Source: Symbiodinium kawagutii
Taxonomy: Eukaryota > Sar > Dinophyceae > Suessiales > Symbiodiniaceae
Direction: 5' to 3'
Length of the DNA: 64,000 bases
Assembly: GCA_009767595.1 (NCBI GenBank)
Contig: VSDK01012543.1
Location: forward strand, 972,283 to 1,036,282
Program-made: the position numbers and the translations under genes
In this document: positions 21,540 to 33,066 of the stretch, piece by piece
Numbering within the stretch: the first letter of the stretch is position 1
Layout of the letters: every line of letters starts with the position of its first letter
Notes under the pieces: model-generated
The model's database searches: none
The model's input: the letters and a program-made list of their open reading frames with translations, nothing else
Told to the model about the DNA's origin: nothing

Positions 21540-23150
21540 GAATTGTTCAATGAGTATTTGTGTAGATTACAATTAACTAACATCAACCCCTCAGAGGACA
21601 TGGTAGTTGAGAGGGGCCTGGGAAACAGCAAAAAAGAGGGATGACAAAAAATGTACAGCTGCAAACGAAAATGCAAAAAGAGACTGTCGTTATGTCAGGC
21701 AATGAGGTGTTGCCGCAGTCACTTGTGTCCTGTCAATATGTTGCCCTGTTGCACTCACAAATCTACTGCTGGGCCAATGTGTGTTTTTTTTCCCGAAGAT
21801 GATCCATCTTGAAATATGGTGCCTTGAACAATATCAATTTTGCACTGATATAATGTCACCGCGTACAGCTTCGCAAAGAAGTATAAAAACAGTTTTTGTA
21901 TGTTCTTGTCTGTGGTACGGCGCCATCTTGAAACATCGATTGTCGACCTCTGGGGATGTGCCCCATACAAAAGAGGAAGGGTCGCGGGACCTGAAAACCG
22001 TTGCCATCACCGGTGGTGAGAGTATGCTGATCATGCTGCTCATCTGGATTTTGTGTTCGAATCTCCAGTTTCTCCACACGCCGGCGCAGGAGAGTTGGTT
22101 TGGAGCTCAAAAATACATTCGGAGTGATGGTCTGATAAATCTTGTAAACATTTGCTCTCACTCAAAGATTGCGCTATGATGCCAACGTTAATTTGGACTA
22201 GCAATTCAGTAGAAGCCATGAATGCATTTGCCTCCTGAACCACCTAGCTTCAAGGTCACACTACTGTACCGTGCATGTTGTACCTTTGCGAGTTACCCTT
22301 GCTTGCATCAAGAGACACAGAAACTCCCAACTTGTGACATGGCAAGTTTCGAGCGTCAGATTGCATCGCTGGAAGCGTGGGGGAGAGATCGCAAGGTCAT
22401 ATCAACGTGAGAGCCAAGTAGTCATGCATGAGAGACCTTCCAACCATATGTGTAATGTCAGGTTCGCCGCATCCTGAACGATCTTGCAGAGATGTATCTT
22501 TGATTGGATTGAGGCCTCCTGGACAGAAAAGAAAGCAATTGAGATTGTTCTCAACAGCACATCTGTTCCAAACACAATGCAATCAAAAATATGTAACGGA
22601 AAAGCACTTAGGGTCATTGGGGCAAGCCTCCAAGAGCAAACTAAGAACTTTACACTTACATGCAGCAGAGGAAAACTAATGGGTAACATGTTTAAGACAG
22701 ACCTAGGACCTAGCATTCTCCAGCCACAAGCACCAGAAACCAAGAGGCGCATCAAAAATCTACCAGACGTGTTGGAAATCAAAAAAAGTGAACTGTCCAG
22801 CATGAAATCAAAGTGAGATGCGAAAACAATAGATAGTAAATCTCTTTCAAATAGAAACCTCCAGGGAACAAATACTGATGTTTAGACTAAGTTTACACAT
22901 TGATGTTAAGTAACGAGATCCTGAACAATGTTGGACGGTTTGGATTGTTTGTGTTGCACAGTAAATAATGGGCAGGAAGTCTTGTGATTGGACTTTCTTT
23001 TCCTCTACGTGCAGCCTCTTGTTGTTTCAGAACAATGCCGCATTGATGTGTGACTTGTCTATTTTCCTAAATGGAATTGATCGAACCTGCTGTGCTTCCG
23101 ACGCACTCTCAACCGTTTTCCCACCAGATTTTCTGCATCCAACCTTTGGC
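21540..23150. other. Duplicated spacer upstream of cassette B exon 1
   Basis: No gene recognised. Similar to 48370-49980 and, in part, 56870-57420: landmarks are cccctcagaggacat (about 21587; 48402) and atgaatgcatttgcc (about 22219; 49099). No common open frame. Confidence 0.5.
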
Positions 23151-23159
23151 ACCATTTAT

Positions 23160-23740
23160 CCAACGAAACAAATTCCAACAGCCACAACTGCCGCTTACAA
23201 ATCTCGAATGCATGGCACAACCCAAAGAGGAAGGACTCACGCCGCAACAAGTTCTGGTTCGTCAAGGGAATTATGTGGACTTGCCAGTTTGCCGTTTTCA
23301 ATTTACGAATAAGAAAAGATGGGACGCTTTACTCAATTTACTTGCCAGTTTTCTTACTTACTGTTTACAAATTGAGAAGAACGGAGTATATAGGCTATAG
23401 GTTTTGGCGACCTAGGATCTGCTGCTGCGCCGCCGGAAGCTTGCAAGCAAGCATTGCAATCTATGACAAAACCGTCCGGCACTGGTTTATGCATCATTCT
23501 GCAGCCAACGGAACAAGGACAACCGGCCGAAGTGACCAAGAGAATAATGAAATATGAATCAAGAATAATATATTTCCGAGGGTTTTCAGAGTTTGTTGAA
23601 AAGCTCAGCTGGTGCCCCGAACCATGCTGAGCCTGTGGGCAGACTTGCCGTCAACCGCTGAGAGCCGAACAAATCGCTGCTGCCTCCCTGTCAGCTGCTG
23701 CCTCCACAATTCCCTGCGCGTGCGCTTCGGTGTAACGAAA
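23160..23740 (-). other. Conserved pre-ankyrin block, cassette B
   Basis: Carries the LLRRESFLFGL stretch (about 23220-23255, minus) and the RQQRFVRL stretch (about 23665-23695, minus) that precede each ankyrin first exon. The frame round the first stretch stays similar in cassettes A, B and E, so a small linking exon is possible. Confidence 0.4.
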
Positions 23741-24057
23741 TCAACGAGTCATTAGTGGGCAACAAATTGAAATTTGATGACTGCCAACCGGGTTGATTGT
23801 GGTCGTGGCCTTTAGAGGAGTCTTGATGGTCCAAATCTGTCTCTTGCACCGGTGCACCGTAGTGGAAAAACATATCTAAAATATTCATAAATATTCAAGG
23901 AATATCACAAATGGCGTTCGGAACTGAGCATCAGGTTGGCATAATCGAAATGCGGCACCTGTAGATCCAAATGAACTCCAACTGACATCATGCACATGTG
24001 TTGAGATTTGTTGGCTGTGAACTGCAGCAACACTACTACCCGCGGGAGCACGGCCAC

Positions 24058-24156
24058 CTCAACATCCTGCGGATCGAATGCAAGTGCTTCAATCTGGGTC
24101 TGGATGTCGTCATTCGCCCTGGTGTCCCAAACAAATGTTTGCCGCGATCTTTGCTC
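24058..24156 (-). CDS. W exon, copy B
   Basis: 99 nt, acceptor CAG|GA, GT donor, phase 0. Core RQTFVWDTRANDDIQTQIEA then LAFDPQDVE. Relative to the other copies, one extra base lies just upstream of the acceptor and would break a longer frame; with the exon starting at the acceptor it has no effect. This supports the short-exon model. Confidence 0.6.
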
Positions 24157-24239
24157 CTGCATCAATCCGCAAGCCAATGCAGGTTTTCAAGGCTTGAGGC
24201 CCAGGGATTGCACGAAAGCTAACGGTTTGACCAGCTGGT

Positions 24240-25480
24240 GATGTGGTTTGGCGAAAAATGATGGTCATGAGGGTGAGGGTAATGGTCACCGCGAAACACA
24301 ATTGATAGTTTTGAATGATGAGGGGCAAATGTGTCAGATCCTGAATGATGATGAATAACGATGTATGACACTGCCTGTGGATAACAGTGAAGGGAGGGAT
24401 CATGACGAGAAAAATGAGGCCATTCGAATCCATTCGATTACCAGGCGTAGCTGGGTAACACGTGAAAAGTTAGTTACTCCGTAGGACTCTGGACTCTAGC
24501 TGAAACAAGAATGAACTCAGCTAGGTTCCTCTAGCTTTGAGTAAGCCTTCACCATATAAGAATGTCCAGAATACAGCATTGCAAAAGCAACGGATAGGCT
24601 CCAAAAGTTGAAAAGGTATTGAGATCAATGAAACCCTACATGACCCTACCATTTTAAGCAAGCATTTTGCATATGCAGTTTTGGTTGTTGTACTTACTGC
24701 ACCCGTGCCCCTTTTTTCATTTGCCTATGATTTCGGGCTAGATAGGTATGAACTGACGAATTCTGAACAAACTCTACGTGAGATTCGTTCAAGTGTCAAC
24801 TAGTTTGGTCAAATCAGGCCTTGTCCAATCACACTTTCGAAACCACGATTCGCAGCTGTTCAAAGGGTAGAGAATTGTTCGTCCATTGGATGCAGCTTTC
24901 TTGGTGACAGCCTGACATCTAAAATCACAAGTACGAACGGATCAACAAATGTCTCCCATGGCCCACCTGGCCAGATACGCATTTTCTGCAGACTTGGACA
25001 CTTCATTCATGCGTAAGAAACCAAATTGCTCAAACATGTTGAATTGACAAAGCTACAAATTCCACCACCAAAGCTGGGCATTCACAATGTGGAAAGGATC
25101 CAAACGGCACAGCGGCCTGTTGCTGGAGATTGCGATGCTGGACTTTGATACTGTGACCATCTGAAGATCCTGTAGCAGCCTGTGCAGAGATTCAGAAGCA
25201 AGGAAAATTCTGAAAGCAATTGAGATATTTCGCTTCTGTCAGGGATGACATGACTTTGGAAAGAATTGACACGCATTTCTTGCAATTCGGGTCCGCCAGT
25301 TTCGACCGGACCTGCTCTGGTTCCTGTGCCGACTCTTCCGCGCGTTTTTTGGTCAACGTCTGCTCGGACGCCTGCTCCTTGGAATGAAAGCCATGAACAT
25401 GGAATGAAGACAACCCAAACAAATGGTAGATACCTACCCCCAAATAGATAATCCCAATGAGCCTGGTTATGATTGTGGAA
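24240..25480. other. Duplicated spacer downstream of H2
   Basis: Paralogous to the spacers at 6.3-8.3, 33.3-34.3 and 58.4-59.6 kb; no gene recognised. Similarity ends abruptly near 25485, where a foreign segment begins. Confidence 0.5.
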
Positions 25481-25483
25481 TTA

Positions 25484-26003
25484 TGGACACGCCAAAGTTA
25501 TATATATCATATAGCGCTATGGGGCGCTCCGCACCCGTTGCACCCGCAAACCTCAAAAGTAAGATTAAAGATTTGAAGGGTGACTGGCTTCAGGTGCGTT
25601 CGCAACCACAAGATTCTTCAATTTTTGTTTGCACCTGGAAGGCTGAAACCTTAATGAGGCTAAATAAGACATATGCTGGGAGATGGTCTGGGTGCACTAT
25701 AGGCTTGCGACAGGAGATTCTTGGCGTGGCGGGTGAACATCCTTTTTGGACAAGAATTTGTAGTCAAACATCACCTCAAACAATCAACTTTAATAAGGCG
25801 TACTGGGATCTGGGCATTGTGGCTTGGAAAGAAATGAGTTCCCTTACTAAACTCTATTAAACGGCAAGTGATTCTTTAGAGGGCGCTGACAATGACCTTT
25901 TGATACGGATTGATAAGGAACTCTGGTTCCCACTTGTTGGTTGCACATATCGGGTCAATGCCGCTTCCAATTGTTTTGCCTATTTTTTGGAACTGTTTAC
26001 CTG
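25484..26003 (+). pseudogene. Plus-strand open-frame remnant in an inserted segment, unrecognised
   Basis: The only convincing plus-strand protein-like frame. After the spacer homology ends, a frame runs from about 25484 to a TAA at 25858-25860, then stays open for another 46 codons to a TGA near 26001. Composition is that of a globular protein (many W, well-mixed residues; for example GDWLQVRSQPQDS and NKAYWDLGIVAWKEM). The ATG at 25423 lies in spacer DNA shared with other copies and is unlikely to be the real start. I cannot name the family. A viral or transposon origin is possible but unproven. Confidence 0.4.
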
Positions 26004-27000
26004 ATTAAGGTTTGTCTTTTCGAGGTGGTGTTTGACAGCAGGTTCTTGGTGGCTGCGAACGCCCACCTGAGGCCACCACCAAAGTCTCTAGTATGGAATT
26101 TCAGATCTGCAAGCGCACTGGGCACAAAGAATCCCAAAGAAGGGAAGAAGGTCTTGGAAGGGGGGAGGAAGCCACCACTACAACCTCTAACTTCACTTGT
26201 CGGATTTGCGGGCACATTAGGCAGGAAGCGTCCTAAAAGAGGGAGGAAGGTCCTGGGGCGAGGCCGGGGAGGGGGGATCGCTTCAGAAGCCCTGACAAAG
26301 TTTAGTAATGATCAAATTAAAAAATCTATTGAATTTTGATCATTATTGATTTTTTTCAGATTGAATTCCCATGCACAAAGAGAGGCACCGAGACGCGTCT
26401 GGGAAGGGACAAGTGGGGAAACAGAGCCCCGCAGGCGGACACCATGGCCGGCGGTCGCACCAGCAACTCCAGGTCGAAGGGAAGGAGAGGTTGACCGCCG
26501 GCGCGAGACGCTACCCCAGAAACCCTGAGAAAGGGACCCAGGAAAGAGGGAGGAAGGACAGGAGAAGGCGGGTGAAACATATGGATTTATAGAAGCNNNN
26601 NNNNNNNNNNNNNNNNNNNNNNNNNNNNNNNNNNNNGAGTGAGGAAGGACAGGAGAAGGCGGGTAAAACATATGGATTTATAGAAGCAGTAACTTGTGTT
26701 TCTAATCATTATGTTCATGATGCTGGGTTTTGTTTTTTGATTTCAAGCTTTCTATGTCTATGATCTATGTTTCAAATTGAAATCATGTTGTTTAACATTG
26801 TTTATTTGTATGAATTCTGTTAGATGTATGTTGGGATGGTCGTGGGAATATGATGGACGTGTTCAATAGTATGGAGGATATCTTTTGGGCCGGGAAACTT
26901 TCTTGATGCCTTGATGTCCTGTATAAGCCTAAATACACTTTAATAAGGTGGGTAAATGGAATGCGGTTTGGGTGGATAGGTTTCCTTTCAGGTGGCCTCA
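25485..27000 (+). mobile_element. Foreign insertion of about 1.5 kb in the H2 downstream spacer
   Basis: In copy IV the landmarks tccacca..aaacctgg and gatctttggag are about 390 bases apart (59226 to 59618); here they are about 2030 apart. The excess starts near 25485 and ends between about 26940 and 27090. It contains the frame at 25484-26003, a purine-rich stretch coding for basic residues (26120-26300), an inverted repeat AATGATCAAATT/AATTTTGATCATT near 26308-26345, an AT-rich part, and a second interrupted frame near 26850-27000 (MDVFNSMEDIFWAGKLS before a TGA). No terminal repeats or target duplication were recognised. Confidence 0.45.
26550..26687. other. Assembly gap flanked by a 47-bp repeat
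   Basis: Forty N (26597-26636). The 47 bases before it (26550-26596) recur after it at 26641-26687 with one change (ggtgaaac versus ggtaaaac). This may be an unmerged contig overlap rather than a real tandem repeat. Confidence 0.7.
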
Positions 27001-27298
27001 ATAAACTTGCAAAAGCCTCAAAATGTTTTAATCAGGACTTCATTAAACAAATCCTAGACCCAACAAAATCATCAAACAGCCCACGCGATCTTTGGAGAAC
27101 AATTGCGGACGATGAATGCGTCGAGAAAGTGCCTTGTCGAATCTTTTCCCATGACCTCCTTTCATGCCTTGATCCGAGGTCAACGTTCTAATCTGGTAAA
27201 AGAACGGTGCTTTTTCACCTTTGATTTAGCAGGTGGATCAATCTACTCCACCTTGTATAATCGAAAACGGGCCTGTATGAATACATTCAAGCATTTGT

Positions 27299-29740
27299 TT
27301 ATTCAGAGTCCCAATTACGTGCCAGCCGAGCATCCATCACAATCTTGGTGGCAGCATCCTTGCGAATCTCAGCTGCAGCTATGGCCTCTGTGAACTGATC
27401 ATCCTTAAACTTCAAAGTGGTCAGGAAATCGAGCCATCCTCCACGAACCACTTTGTCAACGATCAGAGATTGAAACTGTGCCCGTGTCAATGCATGATAA
27501 AGTCGGGCTCGTGTGACATTGTCTCCATGACCCTCAATCTTGGCATCCAAGCCTATGCACACCACAAAGAGCATCTCAAGGCCTTTGGCATTTTCATCGC
27601 TGTCCAGAATCAAGGTGTCTTCTCCCCTGGACCTATGGGCAGCCCCTGGCATGTAGCGCAGAAACTCTTCGAGAGAGAGAAGGCGCACATTTCCAGATGG
27701 GGAGAACTTCTCCGTGAAGGCTTGCAGCAGATGGGGCTTGAAGTTGTCACGAAAGACCGCATCTGGCACCAGCAATGCCACGTGCTGATCAAGTTGAACG
27801 CTTGGGTATGTGCACACAATGTGCCAGAGAGCCTTCATGGTGTGGACTGCAAACTGCGAAAACACTTCCTGGTCACTCTGTGCTTCAAACAGAAAGGATT
27901 TTAGCGGCGGACCTGTCGTCCCCAAGCAGCTGACTTCACCATCGTCCATCCGAAAAGCATTTGCTCCCAGCACCACACGTTTGGTGCTTCGTACCACCTG
28001 GGTCAAGGTGATCCGGCGCATTTGAGGATATCGATTGTCCAGCACCAAAGATTGAGAAAAATCCGACAGAAGGATCTTGCGCTGGGCACTCACTGCTTCG
28101 AACACCTGACTGTTCTCTCTGAGAGTCTCATGAGCCTCGTCAAAGACTGCAAGGGAGAAATGTTCAGCGTTAGTTAAGCATGGCTCCAGCACGATAGCAC
28201 CGTCTCGTACTCTGACGCTCATGAGAGTGACGTCAGGCGCATGCATTACGAGCAAGCTGTCTAGAAGATGGTTCGTATCGTCGACGTTGCTCACATCTTT
28301 CTGCACGTGTTTTGCATGCATGAGCAGCCATTGTATGAAGTGGTAGATGAGTGCACGACTGGGGGAAACGTACAGAAACTTGCCATGGTTGCTTGACCCC
28401 AGCTTGTTGATCATAGTAAGCACATAATGTAGCGCAACAAACGTTTTACCACCTCCTGCTGGGGCCGTCAAATGGATGTTCTCTTTGGGAAAGTTGATCA
28501 TTTCCTGCAGTTTCTCTTTCTGATGCTCTGTGAGCTCTGAGAACTTCAAAAGGCTCCTGGCATACTCTTCAAAGAAAAGTGTCTTGTGAATTGCAAGTTC
28601 TTCAGCTACTTGAAGCTTCTCAGACAGGACTTTGTTGAGTGTGAGAACCAGCTTCGCATCATCGCTCAAAACGTGGTCTCTCAGTCTATGCACATCCTGA
28701 ATTCTCTGGACCACCTGAACTGCCAGGCATGGCGCGCCATTGGCAAGCCTAGTCTCCTCAACTGCCTGCACTTTGATACCTATCGCCTCTTCGCAGAGCT
28801 CCTTCAATCCCTCCTCTCCAAATTCCATCAGCAACTTTTCAAAAATGTCAGTAGTGTGTCGCACTCGGGTGGTGTCAAACGGATTCCCGCTTTTCTGACA
28901 CTCCACCCGCCATGTCATGTCCCGTTCACGAGACTTGGTGTTGGGCACTTGCAGGATGGTGGCTTTGACAAAAGTCTTTTTGTCCTCATCATCCAAAAAG
29001 GCTTCAACACTGTCCCCAACTTTGAATTGCGAATCGAGGAATTCCTTGACATCTACTTCCGTGTAGGCCCATCCCATCTTGTCCAAGTGGGCAATCTCGG
29101 CCTTTTGAGAGCCCCCACATCCGTTTCCATCCCATAGGTCAGAAAATGGGAGCCTATCCCAACGGATTTTGCCATGGCCCACCTCTCCTGGATAAAAGAC
29201 CGCTTTGAGCTCTTGTCCATGATGCAGTGCCATCTCCACCCTCGCCTGCCAAACCTGAAACCAACAACAACCCCAAGCCGCTCGCTTCTGATGCTTTTCG
29301 CAAAGGTTTTCTGCTATCTTCTTGTCATCTTGGGTTGCATCTCCAAATACAAGGTGTGCATGCATGGCTTTTGCCCTTTCCACCCAAGTCTGTTTCTCCT
29401 GCTCCGTGCGAGGCTTCTTCTCCAACAAATACCCAAGGGCTTTGTAATCACGCTTCCCATAGATCTCCTCACACAGGCACTTCTCTGGATTCTCAGGGTC
29501 TGGATGGTGATGTTGGCCGAGCCCGTGCTCCGGATCATCTAAGAAGACACAGGCCACTGAATCGTCATTGTGCTTGCTGATCAGGGATTCCCATGCCTCC
29601 TGGAACTTGCCAGGAAAAGAAACCCAGCATGCTTTTGCATGCGGGTCGATCTTTCCCAAGTAGCTCTTCCCTCGATAAGCTGTGAAGGCATCCAGGATCG
29701 CGGGTCTTTCCTTCACAACGAAGTGAAGCGTACTGATCAC
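27299..29740 (-). CDS. H2: SF1 (UvrD-like) helicase terminal exon
   Basis: Open to 29863, where the frame begins with GTG; the acceptor GTGCCAG|GTG at 29741 in phase 0 is the likelier start of the exon. Numbering from 29863: unknown region 42-400 with HGLGQHHHPDP...CLCEE (113-133), AAWGCCWF, GNGCGGSQKAEIAHLD and a possible small beta-rich segment around 270-330. Helicase: LTEHQ (444-448), Walker A APAGGGKTF (467-475), LYVSPSRALIYH (497-508), Walker B LAVFDEAHE (571-579), ILLSDFSQS (597-605), LTQVVRSTK (620-628), KGLEMLFVV (760-768) and ALTRAQ (791-796). The tail has one repeat unit and ends WDSE. A W exon (33.1 kb) lies upstream but no ankyrin exons, so this copy may lack the ankyrin part. 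Confidence 0.87.
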   Translation of the reverse strand: MISTLHFVVKERPAILDAFTAYRGKSYLGKIDPHAKACWVSFPGKFQEAWESLISKHNDDSVACVFLDDPEHGLGQHHHPDPENPEKCLCEEIYGKRDYKALGYLLEKKPRTEQEKQTWVERAKAMHAHLVFGDATQDDKKIAENLCEKHQKRAAWGCCWFQVWQARVEMALHHGQELKAVFYPGEVGHGKIRWDRLPFSDLWDGNGCGGSQKAEIAHLDKMGWAYTEVDVKEFLDSQFKVGDSVEAFLDDEDKKTFVKATILQVPNTKSRERDMTWRVECQKSGNPFDTTRVRHTTDIFEKLLMEFGEEGLKELCEEAIGIKVQAVEETRLANGAPCLAVQVVQRIQDVHRLRDHVLSDDAKLVLTLNKVLSEKLQVAEELAIHKTLFFEEYARSLLKFSELTEHQKEKLQEMINFPKENIHLTAPAGGGKTFVALHYVLTMINKLGSSNHGKFLYVSPSRALIYHFIQWLLMHAKHVQKDVSNVDDTNHLLDSLLVMHAPDVTLMSVRVRDGAIVLEPCLTNAEHFSLAVFDEAHETLRENSQVFEAVSAQRKILLSDFSQSLVLDNRYPQMRRITLTQVVRSTKRVVLGANAFRMDDGEVSCLGTTGPPLKSFLFEAQSDQEVFSQFAVHTMKALWHIVCTYPSVQLDQHVALLVPDAVFRDNFKPHLLQAFTEKFSPSGNVRLLSLEEFLRYMPGAAHRSRGEDTLILDSDENAKGLEMLFVVCIGLDAKIEGHGDNVTRARLYHALTRAQFQSLIVDKVVRGGWLDFLTTLKFKDDQFTEAIAAAEIRKDAATKIVMDARLARNWDSE

Positions 29741-31000
29741 CTGGCACAGGCTCGGTGTCAAACAACGGAAGCATGTACTGTAAATGTTTGGTGCCAAAAA
29801 CAGGATACTTCCAGCTGTAAACCACAAATAACAACTTGATCTTCCTTTTATCATAGGTCCCACTTAGGAAAAGGGAGCCCAGTGGTTTGGTACAACTAGA
29901 TGCAACCCAAACGCCTCAAGCACACTCTCTCTCCAAAGAATGCCATTCAAATGTACTTGAGTTTATCGGATATATCATCATGAAATAAGACTTGTTCCAA
30001 ACTATGTTCCCATATCTACTTGTTCCATTGTGATTCATTCAAATATCATCCACAGACATATTCACTATGGTGATCTACTTAGAGACGCTTCAAGATCCAG
30101 GTGAATGGATATCCGCTTGGCCAAAATACAGCATTTACTCTTTGATGTTCAAACAGGAAGTCAGCACTCCACAAATTCTAACATCAGTGTATTGCTGGGC
30201 TGGAGTCCAGGAAATTGACTGTGAAGATTCAAATTCCAAAGTACATAGAAACCATAGGCGAACCTCACAACGTTCAGACACCAGAATCTGACATGACGCA
30301 CCTAAAAAAAATCTGGATCCTAGCTGCGAAAAGAATTACAGCGCGCTCTAGAAGATTGCAAATGAGGCAACCTGTGATTCCAGGGTCATGGTTAGGTCAT
30401 GATAACAAGCAGAAATGTATAGACTATCCCGGCTATCCCGAAAGGACAAATAATACAGGGATTCTTGAGACCATGAGGCGGCCGTCGAACCTCGGCTCGT
30501 GTGTCAGGCTCTGGCTCCACCTGAGAAGAGGCATCGGTCAACTCCCCTCTTTCATGGTCGTTGAATTTCATGGCACCATGTGGCAACAATTATGGAGCAC
30601 CATTTGTGCACTGGACTGCAAGGACAATTCTTTAGACTCAAAACCGGATGCTGGCAGCACTTCGAAGTTTCTGTCTCAATGCAAGTGTGAAGGGATGGGA
30701 AATTGTTTGGTAAACTAGTTGCTTTCTGACTTTTGATTTTTGTTGAGATTCTGCTGTTGTTTGCCGCATTTGGAACGCCTTTCATTGGGCATAGAATTTG
30801 CTGCATTTCAAATATGGCACCTTTCATGGCATGGTATCTGTGGCATTCTGGAAGTGACCCGTCTCATTTGTCATTGAATTTCATCCGGTACTACTTTCGC
30901 ACTCGACTGTAGGGACAATGGTTAAACTCAAAATTGGGTGCTGGCAGCACTTCGCAGTTTCTGTCTCAATGCAAGTGAAATTGTTTGGATGGTTTTTTTT
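29741..31000. other. Spacer upstream of H2
   Basis: No gene recognised. 30190-30360 is paralogous to 13470-13640, 38430-38580 and 62990-63140. The segments at 30590-30720 and 30890-30990 resemble each other (both carry ggacaat and ctggcagcacttcg), pointing to a local duplication of about 300 bases. Confidence 0.45.
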
Positions 31001-31290
31001 GGCTTGGGGACTTGCGTTTTTTGTTCCGCGTGTGACTGTGTTGTTGCTTGCCGCATTTGGAGCATCTGTCATTTCGCATTGAATTTGCGGTATTTCAAAA
31101 CGTGACACCCTCCATGTCACATAGTGTTTGCACGTGCTTGCATTTTTTGTGAAGGCTCACACCGATCATTTCGCATGGCGTTTGCGGCATTCTGGAAGTG
31201 ACACCTATTATTTTGCAGTGTGTTTGCAGCATTCTGGAGATGACCCCGGTCATTACCCATGGTGTTTGCAACATTGGAGTTTCTCCCTAA
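31000..31290. repeat. Tandem repeat, about 45-bp unit (GTTTGCGGCATTCTGGAAGTGAC type)
   Basis: Successive units share tttgc(a/g)gcatt, ctgga(a/g), tga(c/t)(a/c)cc and catttcgcat. Some earlier degenerate units reach back to about 30780. Confidence 0.6.
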
Positions 31291-31383
31291 AGCGTCAGTG
31301 TGCAACATTTTGAATGTTTGTTTTTTTTGGGGGGTGTTGGCAGGGACATGTGGAACAGGTGGATTTATGATAGTGATTCATCG

Positions 31384-31600
31384 TCGTGGTTGTTGTTGCT
31401 GTTGTTGTTGGTGGTGGTGGTGGTTTTGTTGTTTCAAATAATGAACAGTGCAGAGCTGGAGGAGGGCACGGTGCCCCCCAAGACACACACGGCAAACAAC
31501 TCTTGCTATTCTTTGTGTCAGGAATCATGTTTTGTTGCTGTTTTGTGGCACTGCTATTGTTGTTGTTGTTACTGATGTTGGCGCTGTTGTTGATCTTATT
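31384..31600. repeat. TGT/TGG trinucleotide-rich region
   Basis: A run of (TGT)n and (TGG)n at 31384-31432 and a second TTG-rich run at 31536-31600. Low-complexity open frames cover both strands and are not genes. Confidence 0.75.
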
Positions 31601-31886
31601 TTTGGTGTGATTGTTGTTCGCTTGCGGCGGTGGCAGCAATGAGGCAGCAAAACAAAAAACTGAAAAGCAGAACAGCAGAGAAGCAACCAAACAGAGAGCT
31701 CGAAACACTAAACGTGGAAAAGCAGGGAAGCAGAAAGGCAGACAAGTAGACCAGTGCGGCCTGGGACTTCAGGTACTGCCGAAGGCTTGGTCGGCACATC
31801 ATTCGGGATTCTGGCTACCAGTGTGCTAGACCTGCACAGGGTCTTTCACAGGCATATACTAATAAATGCACATAGACATGTACGAC

Positions 31887-31975
31887 GGTTTCCCAAAATA
31901 GGGAACCCCCAAATCATGCTTTATCATCTTGGATAATAACGAACCATTATTGGAGGTCTCCTATTTTGAGAAACC
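31887..31975. mobile_element. MITE-like element 3 (89 bp)
   Basis: Starts GGTTTCCCAAAATAGGGAAC and ends CTCCTATTTTGAGAAACC, imperfect inverted repeats matching the ends of the elements at 13.8 and 14.0 kb. Internal sequence also shares aacccccaaatcat. No target duplication seen. Confidence 0.5.
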
Positions 31976-32099
31976 AAAGTGTGAATGTAAAAACGTGGAT
32001 ACACATACATAAGTATCAATATTATCTATGAAATGAAATGCTCATGCAACAACATTTGCATGGTTGATTATATGTTGATGTTTTGAGGCAAAGTGGATG

Positions 32100-32660
32100 A
32101 AAATGTTTGTCTCAGATGTTTTCCAAATACTGTCTTGTCAAGATGCTGCTTCCAACAAGAAGGGAGACTAAAGGGGCGACAAGAGAGAAAGAGGAAGACA
32201 CAGAAACCAACAAGCAGGGAGAAGAGAACTGAGACAAAAGGGGTAACAAGAAAACGAGCCGGAGACAGAGTCAAGAGGGCGAGCTGGACACAGGAATCAA
32301 CAGGAAGGAAGCCAAGAAGGAAAACAAAAGAGGAGACCAGAGGAAGACGCAGAAACGGTAACCAACAAGCAGGTACACACGAAGCAACCAGGAGGCAGAC
32401 AAAAAGTCAGGCAAGAAGAAGAGACGTGCTTAGGAACCGGCGAATAGGATACCAAAGGGAGACAAGTCAAGAGGAAGAGGCAGGAATGGCAACCAACAAG
32501 AAGGGAGACAAGAAGGGAAACAACAGGAATAGGCAAACACAGCAATCATTAAGAAGGGAAACAAGAAGGAAAGCAAAAGGGGGATTCAAAGGCAGTGGCG
32601 GAGACATCAACCATCCAGAAGGGAACATGGGGAGACAACCCGCTGAAATGTGGACACGCA
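32100..32660. repeat. Purine-rich degenerate repeat (AGAAGGGAGACAAGAAGG type)
   Basis: About 550 bases almost free of pyrimidine runs on the plus strand, made of recurring (a/g)gaaggga and acaagaag units. It yields a 209-codon Lys/Arg-rich plus-strand frame that I regard as a repeat artefact. Confidence 0.65.
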
Positions 32661-33066
32661 ATCACACACGTAGACGAACACTCTCAGAAGGCATGTTTGT
32701 GTGTGTATGCGTGTTTCGATAGGATGAAGTGAACGATTCATTGCTGGCCAAAGAATTGGACTCAATGATGCACTCATGACTTCCAACCGGGTTTTCTGCG
32801 ATCCTTTTCTTTTGATTTTGTTGTAGCAGTCTCGATGGTTAAAATCTCTCTCTCTCTCTCTGGCAACAGTCTGTGGTAGTTCAAAACGAATATCACCATG
32901 CATTGTGAAAGAAATGGTGATCAAAACTGGGCACCCATTGGCACCATCGAAATATGGCCGCTGTAGATCCAAATGAATCCCAACTGTCAATTTATGTGGC
33001 TCCAAGATCATTTCGGGGATGAGAAAACAAAAGACAGCGGGGAATGGAGGTCGGGAGCACGGCGGC

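Noticed and set aside
32093-32722. 209-codon Lys/Arg-rich plus-strand frame
   Set aside because: Translation of a purine-rich degenerate repeat.
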